A DNA stretch of 62,167 nt from Lingula anatina (lineage: Eukaryota > Brachiopoda > Lingulata > Lingulida > Lingulidae), in assembly GCF_001039355.2 (NCBI RefSeq), contig NW_019775876.1, forward strand, positions 55,846-118,012, read 5' to 3'. Positions 1 through 13,359 of the stretch are shown here, one piece after another. The first letter of the stretch is position 1; each line of letters starts with the position of its first letter. The position numbers and the translations under genes are program-made. The notes beneath the pieces were generated by a model. The model had not been told where the DNA came from. It did no database searches and saw only the letters and a program-made list of their open reading frames with translations.

Positions 1-779
1 CAATGACAAGTACAGATTTCAGAATAATTGCTATAACTGCCGATTTTGTAGTAAAATAGAATATATTATATTTCTGTGAGCTGTTTACCATATTTTTACT
101 GTAAAATACAAGAGTTGTTATCCCTTTAACCTTACACTACTGAGAAAACAAATCCACTCATGACAATGATAAATCTGAGAAACATATCACTAAACCAACA
201 TCACTGGTACCCACAAATAGAAACTCTCTTTCTAATTCAGGTAGGCAAAAGGGTGACTGTTGTAACATGACCTGTGCCTAGTCCTAGACTTGCTGTTTTA
301 GATCAAATCTCAATTTTTGTGCTTACACCCTTTAAATATCTCAAGTCAATCATCTAGGGTTAAAATGGTACTGATCACACTCTCTAGTAGTAGACTATTA
401 CACAAACTAGAAGGTTTTCCATCACTTATAGAACAACGAAAAATGCTCTCAATTAATAGAGAAGTGTTGGATGTTATCAGACTTAAATTAGGCACTAAAA
501 ACATCACTTTGATAACAAATATTTGTGACAAATATTCCAAAGATGCCAAATATTCTAAAGAAATATGGCAATCATAAAAGAAGTGCATGCTAATGACTAA
601 TAGTTTGAAATACAAAGCATGGCTATGGCAAACTCAGTACATTGTATAAGGGTCAATACCTGGATGAGCCGTTTGTTTTGCTTCTCATGATGAAAGATAA
701 TACAGTCATGAAACATGTAAAAGTTCCCATATATCCACCGCCTTTTCTTCTTATACCAGTAAGCAGCAGGCCACTTTAC
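1..779. other. No recognisable gene
   Basis: AT-rich sequence. Short open frames on both strands lack splice-site support and resemble no family I know. It could be intron or downstream sequence of the possible minus-strand gene whose exon is proposed at 780-867. Confidence 0.5.
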
Positions 780-867
780 TATGCTGAAGACGTCGGGATT
801 GCTCTGGGGTACCTCCCCTGGAGGAGGACCCAGGGGTTCAGCGGTGGTCACCTTCGCCATCACAGTA
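780..867 (-). CDS. Possible exon of an unrecognised minus-strand gene
   Basis: On the minus strand, a pyrimidine-rich acceptor ending CACTGCAG is followed by 88 bp with an open frame and a donor reading ATA|GTAAAG. The frame contains an ATG (MAKVTTAEPLGPPPGEVP...), then about 13 more residues to the donor. The peptide is Pro-rich and the stretch is clearly more GC-rich than its flanks, which is how real exons look elsewhere in this window. It could be a first coding exon with the ATG near its start. I do not recognise the protein, and no partner exon could be assigned. A GC-richer block with a GTAAGTA donor on the same strand near 3845-4005 could be an upstream non-coding exon, but that is a guess. 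Confidence 0.3.
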
Positions 868-2022
868 CTGCAGTGAAAAGATGAAGAATTGCTATTGGAG
901 TAAAATGAATATGAAACAGTGAGAAGTCATAACATGGAGAGTTGTGGTACCCTTCATAGTGGCATACACTGAAAATACAGTATAGATTTATCAATATTTA
1001 AAAATAACAAAAGACAAATGTGCAAACACAAGCAAAGACTAACATTCCTGCATATTCACATAAAATATAAGTGACTCCAAAATCCTTTAAAAAATCATTA
1101 CTGTAACCATAAAACAAGTTAAGAGTAAAAAAACCCAATCTATCCAATATTTCCTTGAGAAAATCTGAAGCTGATAAAAAGATACAGGCATGCATGCGCG
1201 CATGCGTGCCCACATACACCCATTTTGGCAACCACATTTTGGCTCACCTTAAGTCAGTTTATTATAACTGGACAGCGGTCTCTCATCACCAGACCACACC
1301 ATCCCACATCTCCTCAGACAGCTGTAACAAGATTACCAATTGGCCTCTATAGAATCTCTTCTTGGCCTAAGCCTGCTCTAGACACATATGGTTTCTCCAA
1401 GTCGGCTTAAACTAAAAGAAAAAAATCAATAACTAACTTTTCACAGTAAATTACAGTATGCGCGCTGCCAGCATTTTACTTGGTATGAACCCAGTAACAC
1501 TATATGAACAGATGAGACACAATCTTGGATACATGTGTTTACACTTGCAAACTTCGACTCCAATACAGCATACTTTTGTTATGGGCTCTAATAATGCTGC
1601 ACAGTCTCCAGGGTAAATGTGGGGTACTCCCTGACCTTCCCTTAAAAAGATGTAGACAATCCCTTGGACATCATGCTGATTACCCACCAGTATTATTGTA
1701 ATCAACACAGCAAAGACAACTTGCCAATTTCCAATCATATATGCCTCCAGTTGACCAGGCAATGTGGACTGATCTCCGGTCTTAACTGGACTGCACAAAC
1801 AAGCCAATTACTGAACCGTTCTATTGGCAACCTAAATACTGCTTTTAATGTCCTTCTGGCTTCTCGCAGCACTTACTCACAACAGCTTCCAAAATGGCCT
1901 TAGTTACATCAGTAATGACTTGAGTATGTTGATTACAATAAATCCATCAGAGCTCACAGCATGCAATATATATACAGAAATGAAAATGGACATTACATTA
2001 AAAGTCGGGGAAATAACACTTT

Positions 2023-2324
2023 GGCCCCATTCAGAATGAATGAACCAAGTACTTATTGATCGGCCTAATCAGTAACTAAATATGGTCGACCACAGTTCAA
2101 AAGTGATGCTGCTGATTCGTGATGGTCTTCCACCTCCACACGTGCTGTCGCTACAGGGGCCTAGCAATTAAACCTTGGAGCAGAGATTTAGTCCGTTTAA
2201 AAGTGCGTGTGGAGTCGGGGAGACCATCAGGAATCAGCAGCATTGCTTTTGAACTGTGGTCAGCCAAACTAGTATTTAGTCGACAGATCAGTAACTGCTC
2301 GGATCATCCATTCTGAATGGGGCC
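2023..2324. mobile_element. Foldback/MITE-like element, ~300 bp
   Basis: The ends are inverted copies: GGCCCCATTCAGAATG at the left and CATTCTGAATGGGGCC at the right. Complementarity continues inward through most of both arms; the segments around GACCACAGTTCAAAA and TTTTGAACTGTGGTC pair, as do the segments around ATGGTCTTCCACCTCC and GGGGAGACCATC. The element has no coding capacity. It is probably a non-autonomous DNA transposon relic. No clear target-site duplication is seen beyond a possible TTT. Confidence 0.7.
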
Positions 2325-4414
2325 TTTCATCCCTTGTTATAGGTTGAAAACAGAAGACAGTAGTTAACAGTCCAGGGTTGATCGTAGTGCCCATGCAGAT
2401 GTAGTAGACTCAGCTGTGGGCTAATCCTGAGAACTTATATGTACAACTATTGATTATCAAATATACCGTGTTGTGTTTCCCGTGTAACATTGAACAGACT
2501 ATGAGATAAGGATCTATTTTAATGCGGTTCAAAACCTGCAACTATTCACTACCCTGAATGGTAGGCGAGTCTTAACATTTCACATTTTTTGGCATGAAAA
2601 AAGACAAGAAGTACACACAAATAATATGTGCACACAGTTAAGTCATATCTATGTTTTCTTTGTCCCAAAATGCCAATAACATATGGCACTGCCGCAGATG
2701 CTGAGATATTTAACGCTTCCCTTTGGTAGCATTTAGTGATCCTTCCAATGCATACTTTAACTGTGGCATTCAATAGCTTGTTTGCTGAATACTTGTTATT
2801 GTTCTTTGCACACGGTATATAATGTTATCTAGGATTATGGAACAGGTGTGCCTATGTTTGTGTGTGCGCATATGAACGTGTGTGCATGCATGCATGCGTG
2901 TGTTAGGACTTAGTAAAGGAAACAGAGCCGGACGGTCAACAGGTCTTCATACCAATAGAAGATTGCCTCATTTATTATGATACATGTGCAATAGTAGGTC
3001 AACATGAATCTTGTACCTTGGAATAATAAACAAACAAAAAAGACCTATAAACAAATAGATAATCAATAAAAAGTGGCCATAACAACCTACATTGTAGATT
3101 GTAAATGTTATCATGTACTAGTAAAAACAAGCATTGATGAGTCACCTCACTTATATTATATCTTGGAACACTTTGGAACTAATTAACACATACCTTAATA
3201 AAACTGCCTGCAACCAAAATAAATTCTTATAATCTCCAATTAAGCTCTACTGGGACTATATGTGCCCAAGACTTTCTTCTTTCAATGAACTAATATATAG
3301 AGTACTGTATTCAAGTTATTGGTATGCAAATTCACAAGTCAGCATGACCAGGACATGCTCCCTGCAATCAAATAATCTGAACATTCTCAGCTGGGTTGGA
3401 TGCAGTTCATGTCCGTTTTGGCCTCGATAAGACGCAAGCCAGTGAAAATTAAGATCATTCATACTAAATATATATACTCAGTACACCAACCAGGATATGG
3501 AAATCGCGGTTTTCTTTCCTCGTCTGGTACACTGCATTCACAGAACACGACCGCCAAAGTCAGTTATCAGCTGTATCTTATAACCCTGCTACTAACAAGG
3601 TCTGTGTAGATTAGTTATCTTGGATGCTATCCGGTGTTGGTATTTTGATACAGGTGGTAGGAAAAACACCTGGCCTTGCTTGTAACTCCCACTTCCTCCG
3701 GAGTCTAACAAACCAGGGTGCAAAATAAAAAAACAAAATATCCCACATGCGTCGCACTGCTTTCCGTGCAAACTACCAGCTTGTGGACTATATAGACTCG
3801 TAGAGCTAACCATTAACTAGTATCAAGAAGCTAAAAATTACTTACATATTGCTTAGACAGTTTAATCCAAGAAAAATAGACAGAAAGACGTTCGACCTGA
3901 ATCGATCAGCTGACCTCCAAATAAACTGGCGTCACAGAAAATTTGATCCTCCCCGAACAGAAGAGCTCCCTTAGGGAGACTAGACGGATCCATCAAACCC
4001 ATGACACGATATAAGTCGATCAAGTTTTCATGATTATAAAAATTCGATTATCTTAAGGTTTTCTACTCGTGATTTTTATCCTTGTCTAATGTTCCATAAT
4101 ATAGCATATTTCTCTAGACTAAAACAATTGATTGGTGCAAAATTATTCAATTAGCCGCCATATCTTCTCAACATTAGGCCTACCTACAGAAAAAAGTATC
4201 TTAATCGTTACATTTATTTAAGAGCTTTATTCTTTTCATGTGTTACATAACAAGCAAACACATAAAAATATAAGCAGTGTGGTCCACGTGCAACCCAGTA
4301 GCAAAAAAATGGGCACTTATGTTTTCTTTATCCTTGATGTCTAAATTTTTCATTTCAAGGTGACCCCACAGCCAAAAAAAAGTGCCATGGGGCTCCATTT
4401 TAATGTTATATGAA

Positions 4415-4436
4415 ACACCCATTTAAAAATGGGTGT
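4415..4436. repeat. 22 bp near-perfect palindrome
   Basis: ACACCCATTT and AAATGGGTGT form 10 bp inverted arms around two bases, in AT-rich sequence. No gene is nearby and the function is unknown. Confidence 0.7.
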
Positions 4437-6441
4437 AGAGGAGGGAAATCATTCATAATTTAGAATTTTTATAAGATAGGAGTATATAAAATGACGTCAA
4501 AATTGAGGCATTTTCGTAAAAACGGACCAACAAAGTTGATTTATTCAGAACATTTGTGTCAAGAACGTGACTTTTGGACATTAATAATCAAGTTATAAAA
4601 TTTGATCTAAAATTCATCTTTAAGCAATTTATATCTATACATATTATTTAAGATTAATTGTTTTCCATGATTTTATATAGTTCGCGTACTTTCTTCTGGT
4701 AATAATTTCATATCGTTTGATTAATATACAGGCACTAAGTTGTTTAATAGGCTATCATATACTTCGTTATTTGATTTTGCCACGTAGTAGGCCGTTGTCA
4801 CTTCCAAACGTGTGCTACGTTTTCCAGATGTCTTCAATTTTTTTGTCGTTGATTTATTGTATTTATATTGTAAATAAATCAGTAAATAATTTGTGCTCTT
4901 TAGGAAGTAGTTAGTACGTTTTTAATCTCACGTCCGTGGTTTTCAGCGCATCAACTAAACCACTTCTTTAAGCTGTCGCCCACTGTTAACAAAAAAGTAC
5001 AATAACGTAAAGAGACAAAACCACGTAATTTTCTCATTTTCTATAGTCTACGCGAAAATTTGTTTTTGTCTGATTTTTTTCTATTTTTTATTTTACATTT
5101 GCCAAGCTAAGTGAAACAAAAATGTTATCCCCCCCCATGTACAAACTTATAAGAACCTGAAAAATGTTTTATTTTATTTATAAAATAATTTTTTAATATC
5201 TTTATTTGTCAAGAATTGGGAAAAATTAATTAAAAGTGATTTTGCTGCCGGTGTTTGGGGATTTTCTTGGTGGTAGTTTCAAGCCGGTCATCTAGAATAT
5301 TTCGCACATAGCTGATTCTAATTTTGTGTTTAATGTTGAAATTAATAAATATATTTTACAGAATCTTGAAAGAGTGAGTAAACATATGAAAAAATAAATA
5401 AAATGTTTTTGTTTGATTTTTTGTGCGGAGCAAAAAGAAAAAAGAAAATTAGATTGCACTGCCTAGGAGTGTGTAATAGTCCTTTTCTGAGCTTTTTACA
5501 CAGAACAAAACCATACACACACACACACACACACACGTCATGCACACAGAAATAGAGACACAATATTAATTATATTTACCTGGTGGCAAACACAAAGAAG
5601 TTCAAATTAATGGGCCCACTTACATCTATACTTTTATGGGATAATCTCGAAAACTTCATTAGGGACTCAAAAGCATAAGAGCGTTTTAAGTCAGCCTATC
5701 TAAGTTTTTTATATAAAAAGAGGATTGCTAAAATTTATTTTTGACAACAATTTCAATAAACCCTTTATTGTTATATTGATAATATTTTATTTTTGTTTAT
5801 TTAATTGTACCATGGAGAAGATAAATTTTATATTAGCCGTGTTTTTACCTGCAATAAATAAAGTTAAATGGAGAGATTAATTCTTGCTAACCCAAGGAGT
5901 GAATATCGGCTGGAGAAAGAAAACCAGTCAATTTTTGGAATTTGCATTATTAAGTGTACCTACCTATAAACATCCTGTATAACAATGGCATGCAGTGCCT
6001 TCTTTTGATTTAGGATTTTTTAAATTTAATTTCTTTCCATCATCACCGTAATCTTTTTCAACTTTATCTAAATATTTTAATTCAGTTATTTATCTTATTT
6101 CATTTTTCATTTGTTTTATTTAGTTGAAAATACTATATTTTACCTTGATCGAGTTAAACATTTTACTTGTCAACTTTTTTACAGTTATTTACAGATGCGG
6201 CTATTCTGCCCGACACCACAGAAATGAAGTCCAAGTTCAGTGCTCGATAAAATGTACTTTACAGCAGGTTTACCTGTGATAACGCAGAGAAACATTCGGT
6301 CAAATATTATACATTCTAAGATTCAAAGCTTATCTGGATATAATGATAGCGTAGTTTGACAATTTGTAAGTAATGAAAAAATAAGATTTACCAACATTTG
6401 GCTCCGGAGATGAGGAAATCAAACAAACGTGAGTAGATCGA

Positions 6442-6497
<56 letters not shown>

Positions 6498-6524
6498 ATA
6501 ATAATAATAATAATAATAATAATA
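6442..6524. repeat. Compound (TAC)n-(TAA)n microsatellite
   Basis: About eighteen TAC units pass directly into about nine TAA/ATA units with no spacer. Confidence 0.95.
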
Positions 6525-7232
6525 GTATATGAAGTAGCAGTGTCAAGGGGTTAACAAATTTTAAAATGAAAATATTGCATTAGAAAAAAAAACTTCATAA
6601 CCTCGGTGTGTCGTATAGGTACACCAGATTACCGTCTATGCATTTAAGCTTTAAAGTTCGCTTAGAAATGACCTGTTTTAAAATGTGGGAGCAGATAAAC
6701 TCTTCCCCTAGGCCCTCGTGCCCTACAGTGATAGATATAATTAACAGGTTACATTAAATGTATTTTCTCCCTAGCTGATCCAAGTTATCAGCAAGGGAGA
6801 AATTAAATTTAATGATGAAATTAATGATTAAATTGATCTCGATATTTGCATTAATATATACTGAAGATATCACTCTCATGTTTTGTAAATTCAAAATGTG
6901 TGTATTTGTGTGTGTATGCCTGCGTTTGTTCGTTTTCTGTTTAAGTGACTGCAAATTAAAATTATGTATATCTGTATGAAAACACAACTATATTGGAAAA
7001 TTAACAACATCCGTTACTCTCAGCCTTCATTTGCTGGGGTTTGACATTAAATGCGTCCCTGTAGGTGTAGGCAGAGCCATTAATGCGATTGGTGTACTTG
7101 TACATGGTATTTCTCGGGTCTCATCTGTCACGCTAGTCAGAACAATGGCGCCCTCTACCCCCTCCCCCCACCACCACCAGGGGTCTCCTCAGTCTTCTCT
7201 CGCTGTTACCATGGTGAATGGACCCCCGCCCT

Positions 7233-7235
<3 letters not shown>

Positions 7236-7266
<31 letters not shown>
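7236..7266. repeat. (CT)n microsatellite
   Basis: Uninterrupted CT dinucleotide tract. Confidence 0.95.
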
Positions 7267-7269
<3 letters not shown>

Positions 7270-7410
7270 GGATCATCCATTTTTATCTTCAACTTCAAAG
7301 ACTCTGCCCCTCGGAGAGTACAATAACAAGGTGAAAAGCCAAAAATGATGAACTTTGACAGCGATTTGGATCATCACTTTTTTAAATGATGATAAAAATG
7401 GATGACCCTT
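7267..7410. repeat. Small inverted repeat, ~144 bp
   Basis: The left end (AAAGGATCATCCATTTTTAT) and right end (ATAAAAATGGATGACCCTT) are inverted copies with one mismatch or indel. This is MITE-like and sits directly after the (CT)n tract. Confidence 0.5.
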
Positions 7411-8080
7411 AACATTCTTTGGACAAAAATGATGCAGATAAAAAAAATGAAAATGGACAATAACAGCCGCAATGTCACACGTGAATACGTTCGGTTTTCA
7501 AATAGTCAAGATGACGGGATGTTGACACTTGGTGTTCTTGAAATTTAACACAAGCCAACGACCACGATTTCTTAACCTATGAAATTTACGTTGGTATATT
7601 TCTCTGCAGTAACTTTTACGTGATCTATATTGAATCATTTTGTTGACCACCTTATTTAATCCCTTTTTTTTTCAATAAACCTCTCTTTTATTAGACAATC
7701 CATGGATGGATTTGGGTGTATATAATGGATAGTAAAGTATAAGCAACTAGCATGCCCGTCAGCTGGATTTTAAGCTCGCCGAATTTGGATTATACTGTGT
7801 GCCTAAATGGCTGTTATTGACACCTAGGCCTACTGGGGTACCTCACTGAGTTGTTAAAAAATTTATTATGCATTTTGATTTTTTAAAAACATTTAATTGG
7901 AAGATCCACGATTTAGCCAGAGGGTGTACGTGGCACACGGATGAAAAGCATTTGCCGATCACGGTTGCATGAAAATGGATGATAACGAAGCGATATGCCT
8001 TGTTCATCGTTTATTATCTTGCTTCACATTCCTGCGTGCCGCACCAATCTTTACCCCACCTGAAACATATTAGACCATCA

Positions 8081-8104
8081 TGGCGTCATTTTATACCCCG
8101 CCCG
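8081..8104 (+). promoter_or_regulatory. Candidate core promoter of EF-hand gene A
   Basis: A CRE-like octamer TGGCGTCA (one mismatch to TGACGTCA) is followed by TTTTATA and a GC-box-like CCCCGCCC. The TATA-like element lies about 105 bp upstream of the ATG at 8196, close to the ~110 bp TATA-to-ATG distance of paralogue B. A second AT-rich candidate (AATATATC) lies near 8115. The promoter role is inferred. Confidence 0.4.
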
Positions 8105-8195
8105 AGTAGAGCAGAATATATCACCGGTCGGCACTTTCTCTCTCCCGCTCACAACCAAACGGTTTCATCAACTCGCCAACCACGTACGAATCATT

Positions 8196-8330
8196 ATGGC
8201 ATCAGAGCAGAAAAAATACGAGGCATTCTTCAAGAACGCCGATAAAGACGGCAGCGGCAGTCTGACCTTTGACGAGCTCGCACAGACGCTGAGGAACAGT
8301 GGCTACAAGGGATCGGACGAGACTCTGAAG
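8196..8330 (+). CDS. EF-hand gene A exon 1 (EF-hand 1)
   Basis: Starts at ATG 8196 in context TTATGGC and codes 45 residues (MASEQKKYEAFFKNA... to DETLK). It ends in phase 0 at AAG|GTAAAA. The EF loop DKDGSGSLTFDE has all canonical ligands. An upstream in-frame ATG is not present within the exon. The first-exon borders match paralogue B at 27227-27355. Confidence 0.85.
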
Positions 8331-11300
8331 GTAAAACGATCTGAGACGCTGCTATTTTCCTTAACAAGTGCACCAACGTTGTTTTGCACTCTCCGTTCAG
8401 CATATTATATTTAAACACTTTTTACGGCGCACCTACTGCGCTGCCTGATCTATGTAAACGTAATGACTCCGGTTAATCTGACCCGGTCTGATAGGGTTAC
8501 CCTGAGTTCAAAGGCTGCTTATAGTGATAAGTCCCCTCTATACTCGCCAATACCGGTGGAAGTATCCTGTTCTAGAAAGATCCCGAGACTCAGGGTGCGT
8601 TTACACCGTAGTATATAGGCTTTCATGCCTGTCGCGGCAGAATAACATGACTTGAATATTATGAAAAAATATTCACAGTTTTTGGATTGGACGACTCTCA
8701 CTTTATGCACGCTATTTCACAACGCAAACGATAACATTTTAACGCTGCTACCTGTTTGACACAGCTTTTACCTCGTAAACAAAAAGAAACGCCTTGACAT
8801 TAAGGCATGTGCGACGTAGAGTAGACCCGCAAACTAAAGTTAACAACATCTTTTATTCATGTTTGCAATGAAGGCCCCATATGACCTGTGAGTAACAACA
8901 TAAAGCTTTCAAATATAGGGCATCTGTCTGGCCCGGTGTACAGACGCCGCAGCGGTAGTTGATTTCTGACATTTACGACTTATTACCAATTAAAAACAAA
9001 CTCAACGCACCAGGGTTGAAACATCTTTGAAAACGTCACACCGACTCACACAGCAAGACAATTTGTCCCATAAGTCAGCAGTGGTGTTGGATATTATGGG
9101 GACAGGTTATTTTGTTGAGATGTTATAAGAAATATGAAGTTCTCCGGCTCACAGTAGGTTGCTCCCATAGATCGCCCGCATTGCGTGTCACCCGCCTCTG
9201 AACCGTGGAACTTTGAGGACACGGGTCGGTCCGCTGTTTTACTCTCTCTTTGTTGAACTTATCTGAACTGTCTCGAAAGCTTCCTTTTGAAAGTATTTAA
9301 ATATGTGCTTTTTTCATGCCAAGAAGGTATCTGGTTGCATGGTTTTGCTGCAAATTCTTTCGCCGTACTAATAAACTCAGTCTGAGTAACGAGCTTAAAA
9401 GAAGCTTTATTTTTGTCTCCGAAACCCCGGAAGAGTAGATAGTATTGCATATGAGCTAGTGCACCGCGATGCACTGAAGGTGCTATCGCAGAAGTATAAA
9501 CGATTTTGCTAAGGATTTTAAGATGTAGAAAATACTGGCCCGCGGGTACGGTAGGGGTGGGAGGGTGTTAAAGGGAACCGCCCATTAAGTCGAAAAAGTC
9601 CAGTTCTAGATCAACATTCGATGTTGTTTCTATGACATTTCTCAAGTGGGGTCAACGAAAGGGGGGGGGGGGGCTCTTTTTTTCNGAGCTGATGAATATT
9701 CATAAAATGCAGGTCAAGTTCGAAAATCAGCATGATCGGGCCATTATTGTAGAAGTTATGCTGTTTTTTCACTTTTCAGCATATATGCAACACTGTAAAC
9801 ACATTTCAACAAAAACCGATAGGCCTGTTGTCATGAAACTCACAGGAAAAATTGATCTTACTAAAACGCAGGTCAAGTTCGAAAATTGGCATGATCGGGC
9901 CACTATTTTAGTAGTTATGCTTTTTTTTCTTTTTTCAGCATATATGCAACACTGTAAACACAATATAAGAAAAACAGATAGGCCAATTGTCATGAAAGTC
10001 ACAGGAGTGGTCAATTTTACTAAAATGCAGGTTGAGTACGTAAATCAGCATAATCGTGCCATTATTTTAGAAGGTGTGCTGTTTTTTTACATTTCCTCAG
10101 ATTCAATTCTTAGGCATGTTAACAGTCTCATTATTAAACTAATAAGATACGTAAAAGTGATTGTTTGACATTTCCTGCATCTTTACAACATTGTTAGTTG
10201 ATTATGTAAAAATGATGGTAAACTTTTTATCGTGTATTGCAGACTTTACGAAAGGCCAAAAAATCTGTCAGACATTCGGTCTGACAAGCTTGAAAATTCT
10301 GTCAGACCGAAACAAAATCTGTCAGACCGAAGTAAAATAATAGAAATATGAACAATTATTCATGTTTTAATATGTATTTTCTAACGTTTTAATTCATTGA
10401 CATTAAATCAAATATTAAATTTTTGATATATATTTATTTGTAAAAAAGTAAAATAAGAAAGGAAAAAAAAGACAAAAAATTACTTGCATAACAGTGTTTT
10501 TTATTTAATGAAAAAGCCCGAGTCTAAGTTCCTTCTTAATTTTATTTCTTTTTTTTATAAAAAGAAACTCAAACTGAGAGCTTTCATCAAGTTCATGTGC
10601 ACTTTCTCAAACTCGTGGTGAACGGTAGGCCTACATGCAAATACGTACATATGTTCCATAATTTAAGAACCCGTAATAAAGCTGTAACATTTATGTTGCT
10701 ATTGATCAAAATGATAACTTTAGTACTCCTGACACTCGGCACACACTATTTTCCTCATCTACAGATCACAAGTCCGCCAGGGCCTACCTTCTTTCCAATT
10801 TTAGTAAACTTCCGTTTCTCTTCCTCACTTCGTTTTCATTTGTGCCACGCTTTGCACCAACAAAGTGTTTAAAGTTCAACAATGTCATTTTCTAAACAAA
10901 AGGCTTGTCCATGAGTACTGTGTACGACTGATAATGAAGAAACAGAGGATCAAGTCTGTAAAAACGCAACTAGCACGAGCACATGTGTTGCGGCCATTTT
11001 GTTGTGTAGGGGTATTACGAAAACGAAAACGAGACTGTACATTACATCATCCAGGAATCCCCCAACCTCAGCCAGTCACAAAATAGTATTTGTGAGTGAA
11101 ACTGAGGTTAATAAATTATGTATAATCAGCTGGGAACTCCCCGAGATTTTCACCCCGTCTCTCTTTTCGAATGAAGTAAAATATATCGTCCAGAAAAGAA
11201 ACAACAACGTATCCCTTATATTTACACGTTCCCAGTCAGTTTGAAAACTCGCCGGACGTAAGGTCCGACGATACAAGATTTTTTATCGGACCGAGACGAA

Positions 11301-13318
11301 ATTTGCCAGGCATGTCCGACGGTCCGACGCCTTTCGTAAAGTCTGATAGAGAGGTACGCTAGGGTGAATCCTGGTACACATATCCGGCCGCTGTGTGATA
11401 AATGGGGTTACATGCCTTTACAACCGCTAAAATGGGTACGCCTGGCTACCGGCCTCTTTCTACTTTCTTGTAACTATTTTCTTCTTTTGATTTATCTCTA
11501 GCCAAGTGAGAAAATACCGGTCTTTACAATACATAGTAAGAAGGAGTTTTTCATTGTTGTTGCGGAGAAGTGTAAGAAGGTGTTTTTAGGTTAGAATTGT
11601 GAATGGAAACTTGAATGTCAGAAAAAAAGCTTTACTCAATTCTTTCGCGCCAAAAATTCAACTACCGCTCCTATGGATAAAACAATAAATGTTAAATATT
11701 TATTCAGTTCTCTTTCTTCTGGGTACAACAATATATCCTGATACAAAAAAATGTACCTGTGTTAAATACCAACTATTCTGAATAATTTTAGCGTTTAAAA
11801 TATCGCATTCAAGGATTTTATCCGTATCATAGAAAATAAAGAATGAAATATACCGAAACTCGGGGTGCACTTCCCAGGCAAGCCGATGTGCAGTTATGAT
11901 AATGGAAGTAGGCCCAATTTAATGTCCAGGGCAGTCGTATTGATTTTTTCTTCACAGAAATGTGTGATAAAAACCAACAACAAACAGGCAACCAAACGTT
12001 GACGGGGCAGTAGTACATATTGTAGGGCATTTCTGAAAATTTAATTAGCTCTGTTCGTTTCTTTGGCTTGAAGAAGTCGTTTATCTGTGATAAATGTGAG
12101 TTGTATTAATTAGAGCAGCTGCTAAGCAGCTTGAATCCTCAATACAAAAACCTGGACTTGACAGCACGATCTATCACAATTTTTTAGGTAATGGCGTTTG
12201 TTTTGGGCTACCATAGGCTGATTAAAATATCGTGGTTTCCCACCCGGACTAAGGTTGTTATTTTCGAGTCAGTTAACCTCTGCTTAATCTTGCTACCAGT
12301 TGCCTCTCCCGTTATCGATCTTGTATCCTTTATTGAAGAGAGATGTAAATAATAACAGACAGTTTTTGCGTTAACATCTGAGAGTCCTGAGAGTCAGAGG
12401 AATTACGCCGAATCTTTGTTTTTGATATAGGGCAGTAGTCTTCACCCTGACGGTCAGGGATTTTCAGTCTGTTCATATCCGAATAGATGTCACCGTCTAC
12501 GACAGCACTCCCAGGGTGCATGGTCCGCCCTTTCACAACAGCCTACTTTTTCAATTCCACTTCAGTATTCCAACAGCAGCTATTTATAATGCAATTCCTT
12601 TTTTTTCTTTTTTGGCTCTGCCACCTGGTCCTTGAACGTGTTCAAAATATGACTCATACATAGTTTTATGACTCCTTTATGTGCGATGGAAAGAAAGCTA
12701 CCTCAGAAGGATTTGCATCTCCACAAGCTACAAATTAAACCACAAAAAAGTGCGTCTCTGACATCCTTTTATTGTTTCTATATGATTAATACTTTTCTAC
12801 ATAAATACATGATGTCAAGCGAAGGCAGTTTCAAATTAAGATTAACCTTTCACTTAAAATTGGAGTTTAACAGCTGTATGAAGTGATGTAATCTTTATGT
12901 TCACTTTTACTCATCAATAGTCGTACCTGTACGCAAATAGTTTTCGCCTATTTTACGGAAAGATCCATAAAATTTGAGAAATATGATATGTGGTGCACGT
13001 AGTGAGCGTGTTTTTAATCATTAATATACCGAACACGTTCAAATTATGCTGTTTATTTGTGCAGTGTACTTAATATCCGTCTCTGTTTTGCGCTCTCACG
13101 AATATCTCTGATGAGCATTACGAAAGGTTATATTCGTCTACCAGGCGCCGCGTCATACGGTGATGTTTTTTTATGATTTTTCTGGAACCAGAATAATGAA
13201 AGCTAGATTTTAAGTTCACTGTGTTAAAATGTGTATATGAATGTGTTTGTGCGTGTGTGCATATGCATATGTGTGTGTGTGCGTGCATGCATGTGTGTGC
13301 ATGCGCGTGCGCGCGCGC

Positions 13319-13359
<41 letters not shown>

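Larger units (their letters stand above)
868..8080. other. Intergenic or intronic repeat-rich DNA
   Basis: No supported coding exon. It holds a foldback element (2023-2324), a 22 bp palindrome (4415-4436), an (AC)n tract near 5514-5536, a (TAC)n to (TAA)n tract (6442-6524), a (CT)n tract (7236-7266), and a small inverted repeat (7267-7410). A frame at 7031-7348 runs through the (CT)n tract and looks like low-complexity chance coding. Confidence 0.55.

Noticed and set aside
9632-10168. 178-codon open frame on the plus strand
   Set aside because: It is open because the tandem period (159 bp) is a multiple of three. Most differences between units change the amino acid, so there is no sign of selection on a protein, and it begins in a poly-G region with an N.
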